This document shows, in pieces, positions 16,110 to 24,124 of a stretch of 32,949 bases of DNA. Origin of the DNA: JAEUSG01 sp964590225 (GTDB lineage Bacteria; Fibrobacterota; OXYB2-FULL-49-7; JAEUSG01); NCBI GenBank assembly GCA_964590225.1, contig CAZPWS010000033.1, positions 1 through 32,949 of the forward strand, given 5' to 3'. Each line of letters opens with the position of its first letter. The first letter of the stretch is position 1. The position numbers were made by a program, and so were the translations under genes. Below the pieces are notes generated by a model. The model did no database searches, was not told the origin of the DNA, and saw nothing but the letters and a program-made list of their open reading frames with translations.

Positions 16110-17686
16110 TGACCAAAGCGCTTTTTGCTTTTTGTTTGATTGCCTGCATTGTTGTCGCCATAATTTCTGATTGGAAAATACGCAATCGAGACGGCATTCC
16201 TGATTTTCGTTCGACAGCAATTCATACACTTCCATTAAACAAGAACCTGCCTCTTGTCGGCGTAGGAACTGAAGATATGACAGATAATTTATCTATTCAG
16301 CCTCCGATTGCCGCCCAATATTCCCTGTCTTCACCATGGAAACTTGCGTTGCCGCAAGAGGCTGTGGGTAAAGAAAATAGAACCGTTGCAACCCCTTTCT
16401 TTTGTCGTTCGTTCGTAATCAGTGATGGCGGAAAAATGGCCGCGATAATAGTAGCGGATATTTCAAATATTCTGAATGCACATATTGATGCGGCTAAGAA
16501 TTCTCTTGAGATTTTAGGTTTTGACAAACAGGCGATTACAATTACAACTTCGGGTGTAATTGTACCGATAGAAATCTCTCCTTCGACTTTCGCCAGCATA
16601 GCGGTCTCTTCTGTAAAAAAAGCGGTAGCCAATTTACAACCAGCATCATATTCGTACTCTGTTATCGAAGACTCTTCCATTGTAAATAAGAGTGCCCGTG
16701 TGCAAACAGAAGATGCGGGAGCCGTTGATCTCCATGTGCGCTCGATATCAGGCAATGGCATTGCAAAATGGTTGTCGTTCTTTTCTAAGGATACTTCATA
16801 TAAGCTATTACAAAGTAATACAGGGCAAAACGAAAATGCAAGAATGGATATAATAAGCTTTAAAAACCGCAGCGATGAACCTCTGTGCTGCTTTATTATA
16901 TCTAATGTTAGGCCAATAGTCATGGCTGGCAGCCAATCTATAACAACGGATATCTCCGGTATAGTTAGTCAATTTATTGAGAAAAAGACAGGTTTTACCA
17001 CCTATTATGTTGCTACCCCAGAAATTGACTTTGTTCCCTATTTAGAGCGAACAGAAATGACAGATATATCTTCCACAAGGAGAATAGGAACAAGGCTTGC
17101 ATCTCTCGTTCAGAGGGAGCTTAAACGGGCACGCTATACACCACTTAAAGAAGCTTTTGTTTATTCGATGCATATTGATATTCCACTGAAAAAAGAGTTC
17201 ACATTACCGGCAAGCCGTAGGACGGAACTGGCTCTCCGCTACGAAAACCAACTAAAAGATGTCAAGCCTCTAAATTTTGATCGGGCAGACAAAAGAGTGC
17301 TGCTTGAAAGGGCCATACGATATTCCATGCCGGATATTTTCAAGCGGAAAGAAAACGACAGTTTGCGATCAATACTTACTTTGACTGGTATTCGCATTGA
17401 TACACTTTCACTTTTTTTTATGCCAGCCGGTCTATTTCGATCCACTATGGATAGTGTAAAGCAGCATGCAAAACAGTCTATTGTTTTTGCTTCAGGTGTA
17501 AACTATCTCGGCAATAACATTTTACCCGACAATTACTTTTATGATGGTGGTTGGTACTCTGCAACATCAGCATATGGATACCGATCCGAACAAATCATAA
17601 TGGAATCTGCCATTACAATGATAGAAACCACATTACCGCTTACAATAAGAAAGCGAACGGAAAAAAAATGGCGCTATCACAATTAA
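16109..17686 (+). CDS. Membrane-anchored neutral-ceramidase-like protein, probably inactive
   Basis: 525 residues with an N-terminal hydrophobic segment (LFAFCLIACIVVAIISDWK). The pattern LPLVGVGTEDMT, then FFCRSFVISDGGKMAAIIVADI, and the C-terminal ASGVNYLGNNILPDNYFYDG followed by GWYSATSAYG resemble the start and end of neutral/alkaline ceramidase-like proteins, where the latter is GYANGYIGYLP...GGYE. The zinc-ligand His motif expected after the ...ILISATHTH position is absent: the sequence there is ITITTSGVIVPIEIS. So either it is a non-catalytic relative or the resemblance is superficial. It overlaps mlaE by 19 bases, which suggests a role in lipid handling with the Mla genes. Confidence 0.5.
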   Translation: MTKALFAFCLIACIVVAIISDWKIRNRDGIPDFRSTAIHTLPLNKNLPLVGVGTEDMTDNLSIQPPIAAQYSLSSPWKLALPQEAVGKENRTVATPFFCRSFVISDGGKMAAIIVADISNILNAHIDAAKNSLEILGFDKQAITITTSGVIVPIEISPSTFASIAVSSVKKAVANLQPASYSYSVIEDSSIVNKSARVQTEDAGAVDLHVRSISGNGIAKWLSFFSKDTSYKLLQSNTGQNENARMDIISFKNRSDEPLCCFIISNVRPIVMAGSQSITTDISGIVSQFIEKKTGFTTYYVATPEIDFVPYLERTEMTDISSTRRIGTRLASLVQRELKRARYTPLKEAFVYSMHIDIPLKKEFTLPASRRTELALRYENQLKDVKPLNFDRADKRVLLERAIRYSMPDIFKRKENDSLRSILTLTGIRIDTLSLFFMPAGLFRSTMDSVKQHAKQSIVFASGVNYLGNNILPDNYFYDGGWYSATSAYGYRSEQIIMESAITMIETTLPLTIRKRTEKKWRYHN

Positions 17687-18489
17687 TCAAGCAGCTATCG
17701 TTCTGGGCAGGTGACCGCTTTTTATCACTTTTTTCATATATTTTCGAACTTCTCTCACTATTTTTTAATGCCGCATTTTCACTTATCAAATACAAAAAAA
17801 AAGGGCGTTCCGTTACCTTTAACGATACCATTCTTCAAATACTCTTTACTGGTGTTGAAGCGATACCAATCGTTGCCATAATTGCGCTAATGTTGGGTAG
17901 CATACTCATAATTCAGTCGAATACGCTTGCGCCAAAACTTGGTGTCGGTGCGTTTCTTGGAAAAATAATGGTTATAGGAATAATACGAGAATTAGGTCCG
18001 CTTGTAACGACTTTCATTGTTATTGGCAGATCGGGAGCGGCACTCTCGACATATCTTGGGAACATGAAGGTGACAAACGAAATTGATGCTTTGGAAGTTA
18101 TGGGGATCGACCCAATACACGCAAGAGTTTTACCTGCACTGCTTGGGTTTGTTATCTCAATATTTGGGCTCACACTCGTTTTTGATGCTGTTGCTGTTGT
18201 TGGTGGGTTTATGATTTCAAATCTAATTGTGGGCATGCCGCTTAACACTTTTCTTGCGGCAATAATGGAAGAGCTATCAACTGTTGACATCCTGCTAACC
18301 GCGATAAAATGTGGGCTTTTTGGCTCAGTAGTTTCCGTTGTGACCTGTTATCATTCGCTATCAATCGGGTACTCATTCCAGGAAGTGCCACAGGCCACAA
18401 TTAAAGCTGTTGTAAACTCAATAATATTTATAGTTTTTTTCGACACACTTTTAACTGTTGCATTTTATGCAGGTATTAACACACTCTAA
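17668..18489 (+). CDS. mlaE: MlaE-type ABC permease
   Basis: 273 residues from ATG 17668, the permease of the MCE/Mla phospholipid transport system in the inner membrane. The family body is clear: VEAIPIVAIIALMLGSILIIQ, VIGIIRELGPLVTTFIVIGRSGAAL and YLGNMKVTNEIDALEVMGIDP, followed by several hydrophobic helices. The longest frame starts at 17551 inside the preceding gene, but MALSQLIKQLSFWAG is the normal beginning and has an ACGGA upstream. The gene overlaps mlaF by 23 bases. Confidence 0.93.
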   Translation: MALSQLIKQLSFWAGDRFLSLFSYIFELLSLFFNAAFSLIKYKKKGRSVTFNDTILQILFTGVEAIPIVAIIALMLGSILIIQSNTLAPKLGVGAFLGKIMVIGIIRELGPLVTTFIVIGRSGAALSTYLGNMKVTNEIDALEVMGIDPIHARVLPALLGFVISIFGLTLVFDAVAVVGGFMISNLIVGMPLNTFLAAIMEELSTVDILLTAIKCGLFGSVVSVVTCYHSLSIGYSFQEVPQATIKAVVNSIIFIVFFDTLLTVAFYAGINTL

Positions 18490-19225
18490 AAAAGAAGAAA
18501 TCATTTTTGAAGATGTTTCCTTTTCCTATTCGGAAGAGAAGCAGGTTCTTAAAAATGTCTCTTTTACAATCCGTTCTGGTGAAACATTCGTGATAGTCGG
18601 TCAATGCGGCTTTGGTAAAAGTACTATGCTTAAACTTTGCTGCGGGCTTCTTAAACCGGACACCGGCAGGGTAATTCTAAGGGGGAGAGATACAAGGCTC
18701 GTTTCAAACGAAGAATTGCATCGGCTACGGCTCGATATTGGATATGTGTTCCAGAATTCAGCGCTAATAAGCAACCTTTCTGTTACCGCCAATGTCGCCT
18801 TGCCGCTCCGTTACCACACCGACTATTCAGCCGATAAAATATCGACTATTGTTAAAAGTCGATTAAAACTCCTTGAGCTGGATGGCATAGAGTCCGCCAT
18901 GCCCTCTTCGCTCTCAATGGGCCTAATGAAAAGAGCGGCGGTTGCAAGAGCGCTTGCTCTAATGCCAAGCTTAATGCTCTATGATGAACCGACAAGCGGT
19001 CTCGATCCGCTAAATTCGGCTTCAATCAATGGTATTATTTCCACGCTTCATAAAGGTTTTGGGGTTACTTCCGTTATTGTATCGCATGATATCAAAAGTA
19101 CAATATCAATTGCATCCCAGATTGCACTTGTAGCCAACAAAACTGTCGCTTTTACCGGTACCCCTAACGACTTTATTTCCTCGAATAATGAGATCGTGAG
19201 AAGTTTTGTAGCATCTACGGAATAA
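18467..19225 (+). CDS. mlaF: MlaF-type ABC ATPase
   Basis: 252 residues from ATG 18467 (a TTG at 18458 is possible). ABC motifs in order: Walker A GQCGFGKST, Q-loop VFQNSALISNLSV, signature LSMGLMKRAAVARAL, Walker B LMLYDEPTSGLDP and the switch His in VSHDI. The signature reads LSMG where LSGG is usual. The protein powers the MlaE permease. Its downstream neighbour is the MCE-domain protein, so the three form an Mla core. The ordering and overlap point to one operon. Confidence 0.93.
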   Translation: MQVLTHSKKEEIIFEDVSFSYSEEKQVLKNVSFTIRSGETFVIVGQCGFGKSTMLKLCCGLLKPDTGRVILRGRDTRLVSNEELHRLRLDIGYVFQNSALISNLSVTANVALPLRYHTDYSADKISTIVKSRLKLLELDGIESAMPSSLSMGLMKRAAVARALALMPSLMLYDEPTSGLDPLNSASINGIISTLHKGFGVTSVIVSHDIKSTISIASQIALVANKTVAFTGTPNDFISSNNEIVRSFVASTE

Positions 19226-19254
19226 ATTATCTTCTTTAAGTAATACAAATACAT

Positions 19255-20166
19255 ATGGCAAAAAGAATACATGTAGTTTATAAAGAATATTTTGTAGGTG
19301 CTTTTCTCATAGCGGCTACCCTCACGCTTATTTTACTTCTGCTTGCTACGCTTGCAAAAACAGAATTTCTCGAAAAAAAATATATTCTCAAGGTAGTTTA
19401 TCCTACAAGAGCAGGTATGTCCGTCGGAGCTAAAGTTAAAATATCAGGAATGACTGTCGGACAAATCGAAGATTTATACTTTACTCCTGACTACAAAATT
19501 GAATTTTTACTTGAAATCCAAAAAAGATACCAGCCGCTTATTAGGGCTAACTCGGTAGCTGCGCTTACACAGGAAAGTTTTATTTCCGATAAAATAGTTG
19601 ACATATCAATCGGAGCAGACAGTCTTGACATGCTTGAAGATGGCATGTATATAAAACCAAAACAGGAAGCGCTTAATATTGATGAGTTAACTGTAAAAGC
19701 AGTAAAGACAATCGACAACATCACAGAAATAATAGATCGTATTAATCGCGGGGATGGCACAGTAGGAAAAATCCTGGTTAAAGAAGAGTTATACGGAGAT
19801 ATAAAGTCTATTTCTGGCACTGCCGTTTCAGCAGCAGAGCAAGGCAATACGCTACTTGGCCAATTAAACACTACGGCCGCGCAAGTAAACTCAATGCTTA
19901 AGCAGTCCGAAACAATTATTAATAGCGCTAACACTGCATCCGGCGAGTTGCCGGAGATTCTTGCAAAGGTAAAGGGACTGCTGGATTCAGCTACTGTGCT
20001 CATGGGTTATGTTAACGGAATGGGTAGCGAGGCTCCGGGGCTAATGTATAAGGGCGAAAATTTAATGGGCAGCGTCGATGATGTTCTTGGCGCTGTAAAA
20101 CGGACATGGCCCATAAGTTCTAAACTGGATCCATCTCCAAATGATCCTCCGCTATTTATTGAGTAA
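19255..20166 (+). CDS. mlaD: MlaD-type MCE-domain protein
   Basis: 303 residues with an N-terminal membrane anchor (FVGAFLIAATLTLILLLLATL) and a periplasmic MCE domain: YILKVVYPTRAGMSVGAKVK, ISGMTVGQIEDLYF and SFISDKIVDISIG. After the MCE domain comes a long helical, Ser/Thr-rich part (about 165-290) that in related proteins forms a bundle or tunnel. It binds lipid between the two membranes and docks on the MlaE-MlaF pair. No strong ribosome binding site precedes ATG 19255. The end is one base from the next start. Confidence 0.9.
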   Translation: MAKRIHVVYKEYFVGAFLIAATLTLILLLLATLAKTEFLEKKYILKVVYPTRAGMSVGAKVKISGMTVGQIEDLYFTPDYKIEFLLEIQKRYQPLIRANSVAALTQESFISDKIVDISIGADSLDMLEDGMYIKPKQEALNIDELTVKAVKTIDNITEIIDRINRGDGTVGKILVKEELYGDIKSISGTAVSAAEQGNTLLGQLNTTAAQVNSMLKQSETIINSANTASGELPEILAKVKGLLDSATVLMGYVNGMGSEAPGLMYKGENLMGSVDDVLGAVKRTWPISSKLDPSPNDPPLFIE

Positions 20167-20167
20167 T

Positions 20168-20890
20168 ATGACACTGCGATACCTGATATTTATACTTGCC
20201 CTCTTTGCAACATCTAACGCAAATCTTGGCGAGGAAGCCGCCAAACAATACAACAAAGGACGAACTATTCAGGCAATGAGGGTATATTTGCACGCTCTAA
20301 ATGATGCAATAATAAGGGCGGATTTTCATAGGGAGGTAATTTACCTTAACAACATAGCCGTTCTCTTTTACTCTCTTGGTGAAAAGGATTCTGCAAACAT
20401 CTATTTTGAAAAAGCAACACGCGCGGCACATGGAAAACAACATTTGTTAGCTCCTACAGAACTCAATAAGGCATTAATATCAGGAACCACAACATCGGTA
20501 AAATATGACCTTATCAAAAAATGGGAGGACTCCCTTTCAATTTTTGAATCTGCGGCATTATACATCGCAGCAGGTAGAATAGCTACCAGTTCAAAAGAAT
20601 ATAAAGAAGCTGAAAAATCCTTCAGCAGAGCAAAGAAGCTCCTAAAAAAAGAACAGAATTCCAATCTCTTTGCTGATGCCGCCCACTATAATGCTAAAGT
20701 GGCAATAGAACAGGGTAAGCTCAATGAGGGGGAAAAGGAACTTTTAGCAGCGCTTGCTATTTATCAGAATGGTGCCTTTTTACCAGGGATTAAAAAGGCC
20801 ATCGCCGCTCTTATCCATCTGTACAAAAAAAAGGGCGACTCAGAAAAGGCAGTACAATATCAGATGTTTTTCGACAGAATTCGTTTTTGA
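20168..20890 (+). CDS. Exported TPR-like protein
   Basis: 240 residues from ATG 20168. This start gives a clean signal peptide (MTLRYLIFILALFATSNA) and lies one base after the mlaD stop; an ATG at 20141 inside mlaD is also in frame but gives a poorer leader. The rest is helical with repeat-like pairs, for example NIAVLFYSLGEKDSANIYFE and ALYIAAGRIATSSKEYKEAE, typical of TPR proteins. Located between mlaD and the STAS gene, so it may be an accessory of the lipid-transport set. No specific function can be assigned. Confidence 0.7.
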   Translation: MTLRYLIFILALFATSNANLGEEAAKQYNKGRTIQAMRVYLHALNDAIIRADFHREVIYLNNIAVLFYSLGEKDSANIYFEKATRAAHGKQHLLAPTELNKALISGTTTSVKYDLIKKWEDSLSIFESAALYIAAGRIATSSKEYKEAEKSFSRAKKLLKKEQNSNLFADAAHYNAKVAIEQGKLNEGEKELLAALAIYQNGAFLPGIKKAIAALIHLYKKKGDSEKAVQYQMFFDRIRF

Positions 20891-20905
20891 TTATACGGAA
20901 AAGTA

Positions 20906-21259
20906 ATGGCAATAAACGAAGCAACAGAAATACAAATCTTTAAAAAACGCAAGTTTATAAAAATCATTCTATCCGGCGAAGCTGATATCGATTTTGTAAA
21001 CACACTCAGTAAAGCAACACAGGAATTATCAAAAAAAAAGGGCTCTCGCCCATTAATTATTGACATGGAAAAAGTTTCTTATATCGATAGCGCAACGCTT
21101 GGGGTTTTTGTTAGGCTTATCAAAATATTCCAACCGAGCGGACAAAAGATTATTATATATCGTCCCCAAGGATTTATCATAGAACTCTTCGAACAAACAG
21201 GGCTTATTGGTCTGCTTACTGTATGCGAGAGTGAAGAAGAGGTTGATAGGTTATTATAG
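20906..21259 (+). CDS. STAS-domain protein (anti-sigma antagonist or MlaB-like)
   Basis: 117 residues, a single STAS domain: FIKIILSGEADIDFVNTLSK, PLIIDMEKVSYIDSATLGVF, then the C-terminal half. The Ser in DSATLG is in the position phosphorylated in SpoIIAA-type proteins. STAS proteins occur both as anti-sigma factor antagonists and as MlaB, a partner of MlaF. Its place at the end of the mlaE-mlaF-mlaD run favours an MlaB-like role, but the intact phospho-site also fits the regulatory type. Fifteen bases separate it from the upstream gene. Confidence 0.8.
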   Translation: MAINEATEIQIFKKRKFIKIILSGEADIDFVNTLSKATQELSKKKGSRPLIIDMEKVSYIDSATLGVFVRLIKIFQPSGQKIIIYRPQGFIIELFEQTGLIGLLTVCESEEEVDRLL

Positions 21260-21291
21260 TAAAATCTTTTGGCAAAAGAGCCATTTTTACT
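21258..21291. terminator. Possible shared terminator between the STAS gene and nadE
   Basis: The convergent ends are only 30 bases apart. AGTAAAA (21258-21264) pairs with TTTTACT (21285-21291), enclosing TGGC-AAAAGA-GCCA (21270-21283) followed by five T. The stem is A/T-rich and interrupted, so this is a weak call, but it could work in both directions. Confidence 0.35.
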
Positions 21292-22990
21292 AGGTTTTAT
21301 AGCCGTTTGTAATAGGCATTCGCCTATCCTTACCGAAAGCGGTAGTAGTCACCTTCGTTCCTGGTGCAGATTGCCTTCTTTTGTATTCGGCAATTCGCAC
21401 TTTTTTTAAAACATCATCAACAATTTTCTTTTCAAAGTTTCGCTTGCGGCATATTGCTTCCGAATCAAGGTAACTTTCGATATGTAGTTTTAGCATAGTA
21501 TCCAAAGAAGAATACGGCGGAAGAGAATCGCTGTCTTTCTGGTCGTGCCGCAACTCGGCAGAGGGTTCCCTGTCTATTATTGAAACTGGAATAATTTCTT
21601 TCCCTGACTTCTTATTTACAAACCGTGATAAAGCATATACAATATCTTTCGTTATATCCTTAATGGGAGAAAAGCCACCTGCCATATCGCCATATAGCGT
21701 ACTGTAGCCGACAGAAACTTCGGATTTGTTGCCTGTAGCAAGAAGCAGATAATTCAACTTATTTGAATATGACATAAGAATGGTAGCTCTTATGCGAGCC
21801 TGAAGATTTTCTTCCGCGAGGTCCTCTTTAAGTCCGGCAAAATCAGGCTCCAACACCTTTTTGTAAAATTCAAAAAGAGGCTGTATTGATATTTCGCGGA
21901 AAATCATACCAAGATTTTTGCATAGGCGACTTGCGTCTGACTTTGTACCATTAGATGAAAATTGCGTGGGCATGGAGATTCCCATTACATTTTCTTTCCC
22001 AAACGCATCACAAGCAATAGCTGCAACCAGAGCTGAATCTATACCTCCAGAAACACCAAGAATAACCTTCCGAAAACCATTTTTATTTGCATAATCGCGG
22101 AGTCCAAGAACTATAGCCTCATATATTTCCTCTGTCCTATCGAATAATCGATGAATGGTTTTAGTTAGTGGCGGATAGCTCTTTTCCTTTGAATTAGTGG
22201 GGAGCTTAACTAACTTAACGGGATACTTTTTACCATTAAGTCTGTAATTTTTTTCCTTATGGCGCAATTCAATATCTGCGAAAAGTAATCCATCTTTGAA
22301 TTGTGGCGCTCTTGCGATAATCTTGCCCGCTCTATCCATTACAAAGCTAGTCCCATCAAAGACAAGTTCATCCTGTCCCCCAACCAGATTACAGTATGCA
22401 AGCGAAAACTTCCCCTTTTTACAAAGCGAGGAGAACATTTTTTCCCGTTCCTGTCCCTTATTTATATGATATGGCGAAGCAGACAAATTCACAACTATAT
22501 CAACATTACTCCCTGCAAGCGTATTGGCAGGACCTTCGTCCCGCCACAAATCCTCGCAAATAGAAATACCTATTTTGAAATTATTTTTTGCTAAAATCAA
22601 GACACTTTTTCCGGCTGTGAAATAGCGCATTTCATCAAAAACCGAATAGTTCGGCAGAAGAATTTTATTATAGAACTCAACCACCCTCCCACCCTGAATT
22701 ATTGCAGCACAATTTGCAAGCCCACCACTACTCCCACAGTATGGTAAACCAACAACGGCGGTACATTCATTTGTTACTACAGCAAACTGTTTAAGACTCT
22801 GTTTAATATCTTTGATAAATTTAGTGTGGTATAAAAGGTCTTCGGGAGGATAGCCACAAAGAGCCAACTCCGGAAAGATGGCTATATCTGCCCCACCCGA
22901 TACTGCCCGCGAATAAAAGTCAGAAACCTTTGCTAAATTCCCATCGATATCACCAACGGTACTATTAATCTGAGCTAAACAGAGTCGCAT
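21290..22990 (-). CDS. nadE: Glutamine-dependent NAD+ synthetase
   Basis: 566 residues from ATG 22990. The N-terminal nitrilase-type glutaminase domain has Glu41 (FPELALCGYPPED), Lys109 (YNKILLPNYSVFDE) and Cys145 (ISICEDLWRD). The C-terminal synthetase has the pyrophosphate loop LGVSGGIDSALVAAIACDA, LLATGNKSEVSVGYSTLYGD and the C-terminal KRRQSAPGTK. It amidates deamido-NAD with ammonia channelled from glutamine. The open frame extends to 23053, but that start lies within the flagellin terminator, and MRLCLAQINSTVGD is the usual beginning. Confidence 0.96.
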   Translation of the reverse strand: MRLCLAQINSTVGDIDGNLAKVSDFYSRAVSGGADIAIFPELALCGYPPEDLLYHTKFIKDIKQSLKQFAVVTNECTAVVGLPYCGSSGGLANCAAIIQGGRVVEFYNKILLPNYSVFDEMRYFTAGKSVLILAKNNFKIGISICEDLWRDEGPANTLAGSNVDIVVNLSASPYHINKGQEREKMFSSLCKKGKFSLAYCNLVGGQDELVFDGTSFVMDRAGKIIARAPQFKDGLLFADIELRHKEKNYRLNGKKYPVKLVKLPTNSKEKSYPPLTKTIHRLFDRTEEIYEAIVLGLRDYANKNGFRKVILGVSGGIDSALVAAIACDAFGKENVMGISMPTQFSSNGTKSDASRLCKNLGMIFREISIQPLFEFYKKVLEPDFAGLKEDLAEENLQARIRATILMSYSNKLNYLLLATGNKSEVSVGYSTLYGDMAGGFSPIKDITKDIVYALSRFVNKKSGKEIIPVSIIDREPSAELRHDQKDSDSLPPYSSLDTMLKLHIESYLDSEAICRKRNFEKKIVDDVLKKVRIAEYKRRQSAPGTKVTTTAFGKDRRMPITNGYKT

Positions 22991-23038
22991 AGTGAGAAAT
23001 CTATCTACTAAAAACTGATTAGAGCAAGAAGAAAGTAT

Positions 23039-23072
23039 AAAAAAAGCCCCCACTCCATATAGGAATGGGAGC
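23039..23072 (-). terminator. Rho-independent terminator after the short flagellin
   Basis: On the minus strand GCTCCCATTCC (23072-23062), a five-base loop, GGAGTGGGGGC (23056-23046), then seven T (23045-23039). The 11-bp stem has two G-T wobbles. It lies 28 bases after the flagellin stop and just ahead of nadE, so flagellin transcription should stop here. The long flagellin has no such element after it. Confidence 0.88.
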
Positions 23073-23100
23073 CTTTCCGTATTAACCGCAATATATCCCG

Positions 23101-23943
23101 TTATCTTAGCAGATTAAGAACCGTCTGTGGAGATGTATTAGCCTGTGCTAACATGGCAGTCGCAGACTGTACCATTATCTGGTTTCGTGTAAAATTGCTG
23201 CTTTCGTTTGCAAAGTCAACATCACGAATTGAGGATTCCGCGCTCTGCGTATTCTGCACTTGATTATCAAGATTATTAATGGCTCTTTCCAGCCTATTGA
23301 TAAAGGCGCCAAGATCACTCCGCAACGAGTTGACAGAATTTATAGCAACATCTATTGATAAGATTGCCGATTCTGCCCGCGATTGTGTTGTAATACTCGA
23401 TCCGTTTACCGATAGAGCACCGGAAGTTGTCCCTTTTATGGATATGGTAACATTATTATTTGTACCGCTATTAGGGCCGATATGCAGCACACTTGAGGTG
23501 CCACTTGCCCCTCCGAACGCAGAGGCCGCTCCGGACAGTAGCGTCTGACTGTTATACTGAGTAACATTAGACACACGGTCGATCTCTGATATAAGAGCAG
23601 CATACTCCTGATTAGTGTAGCTTCTCTCGGTTGTGGTTAGTGTATCATTAGAAGCCTGAACCGCAAGCTCACGCATACGCTGCAGCATATTTGAAATCTC
23701 ATTTGCCGCACCTTCTGCAATATTAAGAAGCGCAATACCATCAGAAGCATTTCTCTTGGCGACATTCATACCCGTAATCTGGGTACGCATCTGTTCCGAA
23801 ACTGAAAGCCCTGCCGCATCATCTGAAGCACGATTAATTCTTAATCCTGTTGACAATCTTTCCAAAGATGTCGATAAAGATTTACTACTGTTACCCAGAG
23901 CATTCTGGGTAATCATTGCCGAAATGTTATGATTAATTCTCAT
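23101..23943 (-). CDS. fliC: Flagellin, short form
   Basis: 280 residues. The D0/D1 ends are near-standard: MRINHNISAMITQNALGNSS at the start, then LERLSTGLRINRASDDAAGL, and NQIMVQSATAMLAQANTSPQ, ending TVLNLLR. The central variable region is short, roughly 135-200, about 120 residues less than in the flagellin at 2432-3652. GGGAGG lies seven bases before the ATG. It has its own sigma-28-type promoter and a strong terminator, so it is a single-gene transcription unit. Two unequal flagellins suggest a composite filament, which is inference. Confidence 0.96.
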   Translation of the reverse strand: MRINHNISAMITQNALGNSSKSLSTSLERLSTGLRINRASDDAAGLSVSEQMRTQITGMNVAKRNASDGIALLNIAEGAANEISNMLQRMRELAVQASNDTLTTTERSYTNQEYAALISEIDRVSNVTQYNSQTLLSGAASAFGGASGTSSVLHIGPNSGTNNNVTISIKGTTSGALSVNGSSITTQSRAESAILSIDVAINSVNSLRSDLGAFINRLERAINNLDNQVQNTQSAESSIRDVDFANESSNFTRNQIMVQSATAMLAQANTSPQTVLNLLR

Positions 23944-24069
23944 CTGTAACCTCCCTGTTACTTACTGGTTGAAATTTCCCTTTTTTACCCTTTTACTGAT
24001 ACCTGATTACTTGTTCTTTAAGCCCTATCCCCTCCTTTTTTAAATTTAGGCATAATCTTCCTACTCCAG

Positions 24070-24097
24070 ATATCGGTAAAATCCCGTGAGCTCTTTA
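24070..24097 (-). promoter_or_regulatory. Sigma-28-type promoter of the short flagellin
   Basis: On the minus strand TAAA (24097-24094), 16 bases, ACCGATAT (24077-24070). Same spacing as the element at 3706-3733. It lies about 125 bases before the flagellin ATG, leaving a long 5' leader that also holds an AAAAAAGGAGGGG stretch far from the start. Confidence 0.8.
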
Positions 24098-24124
24098 ATT
24101 TTTTTTTAAATAGCTGCACAGCAA

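Noticed and set aside
22991..23053. N-terminal extension of NadE
   Set aside because: It would begin inside the flagellin terminator hairpin and adds residues before the conserved nitrilase start.
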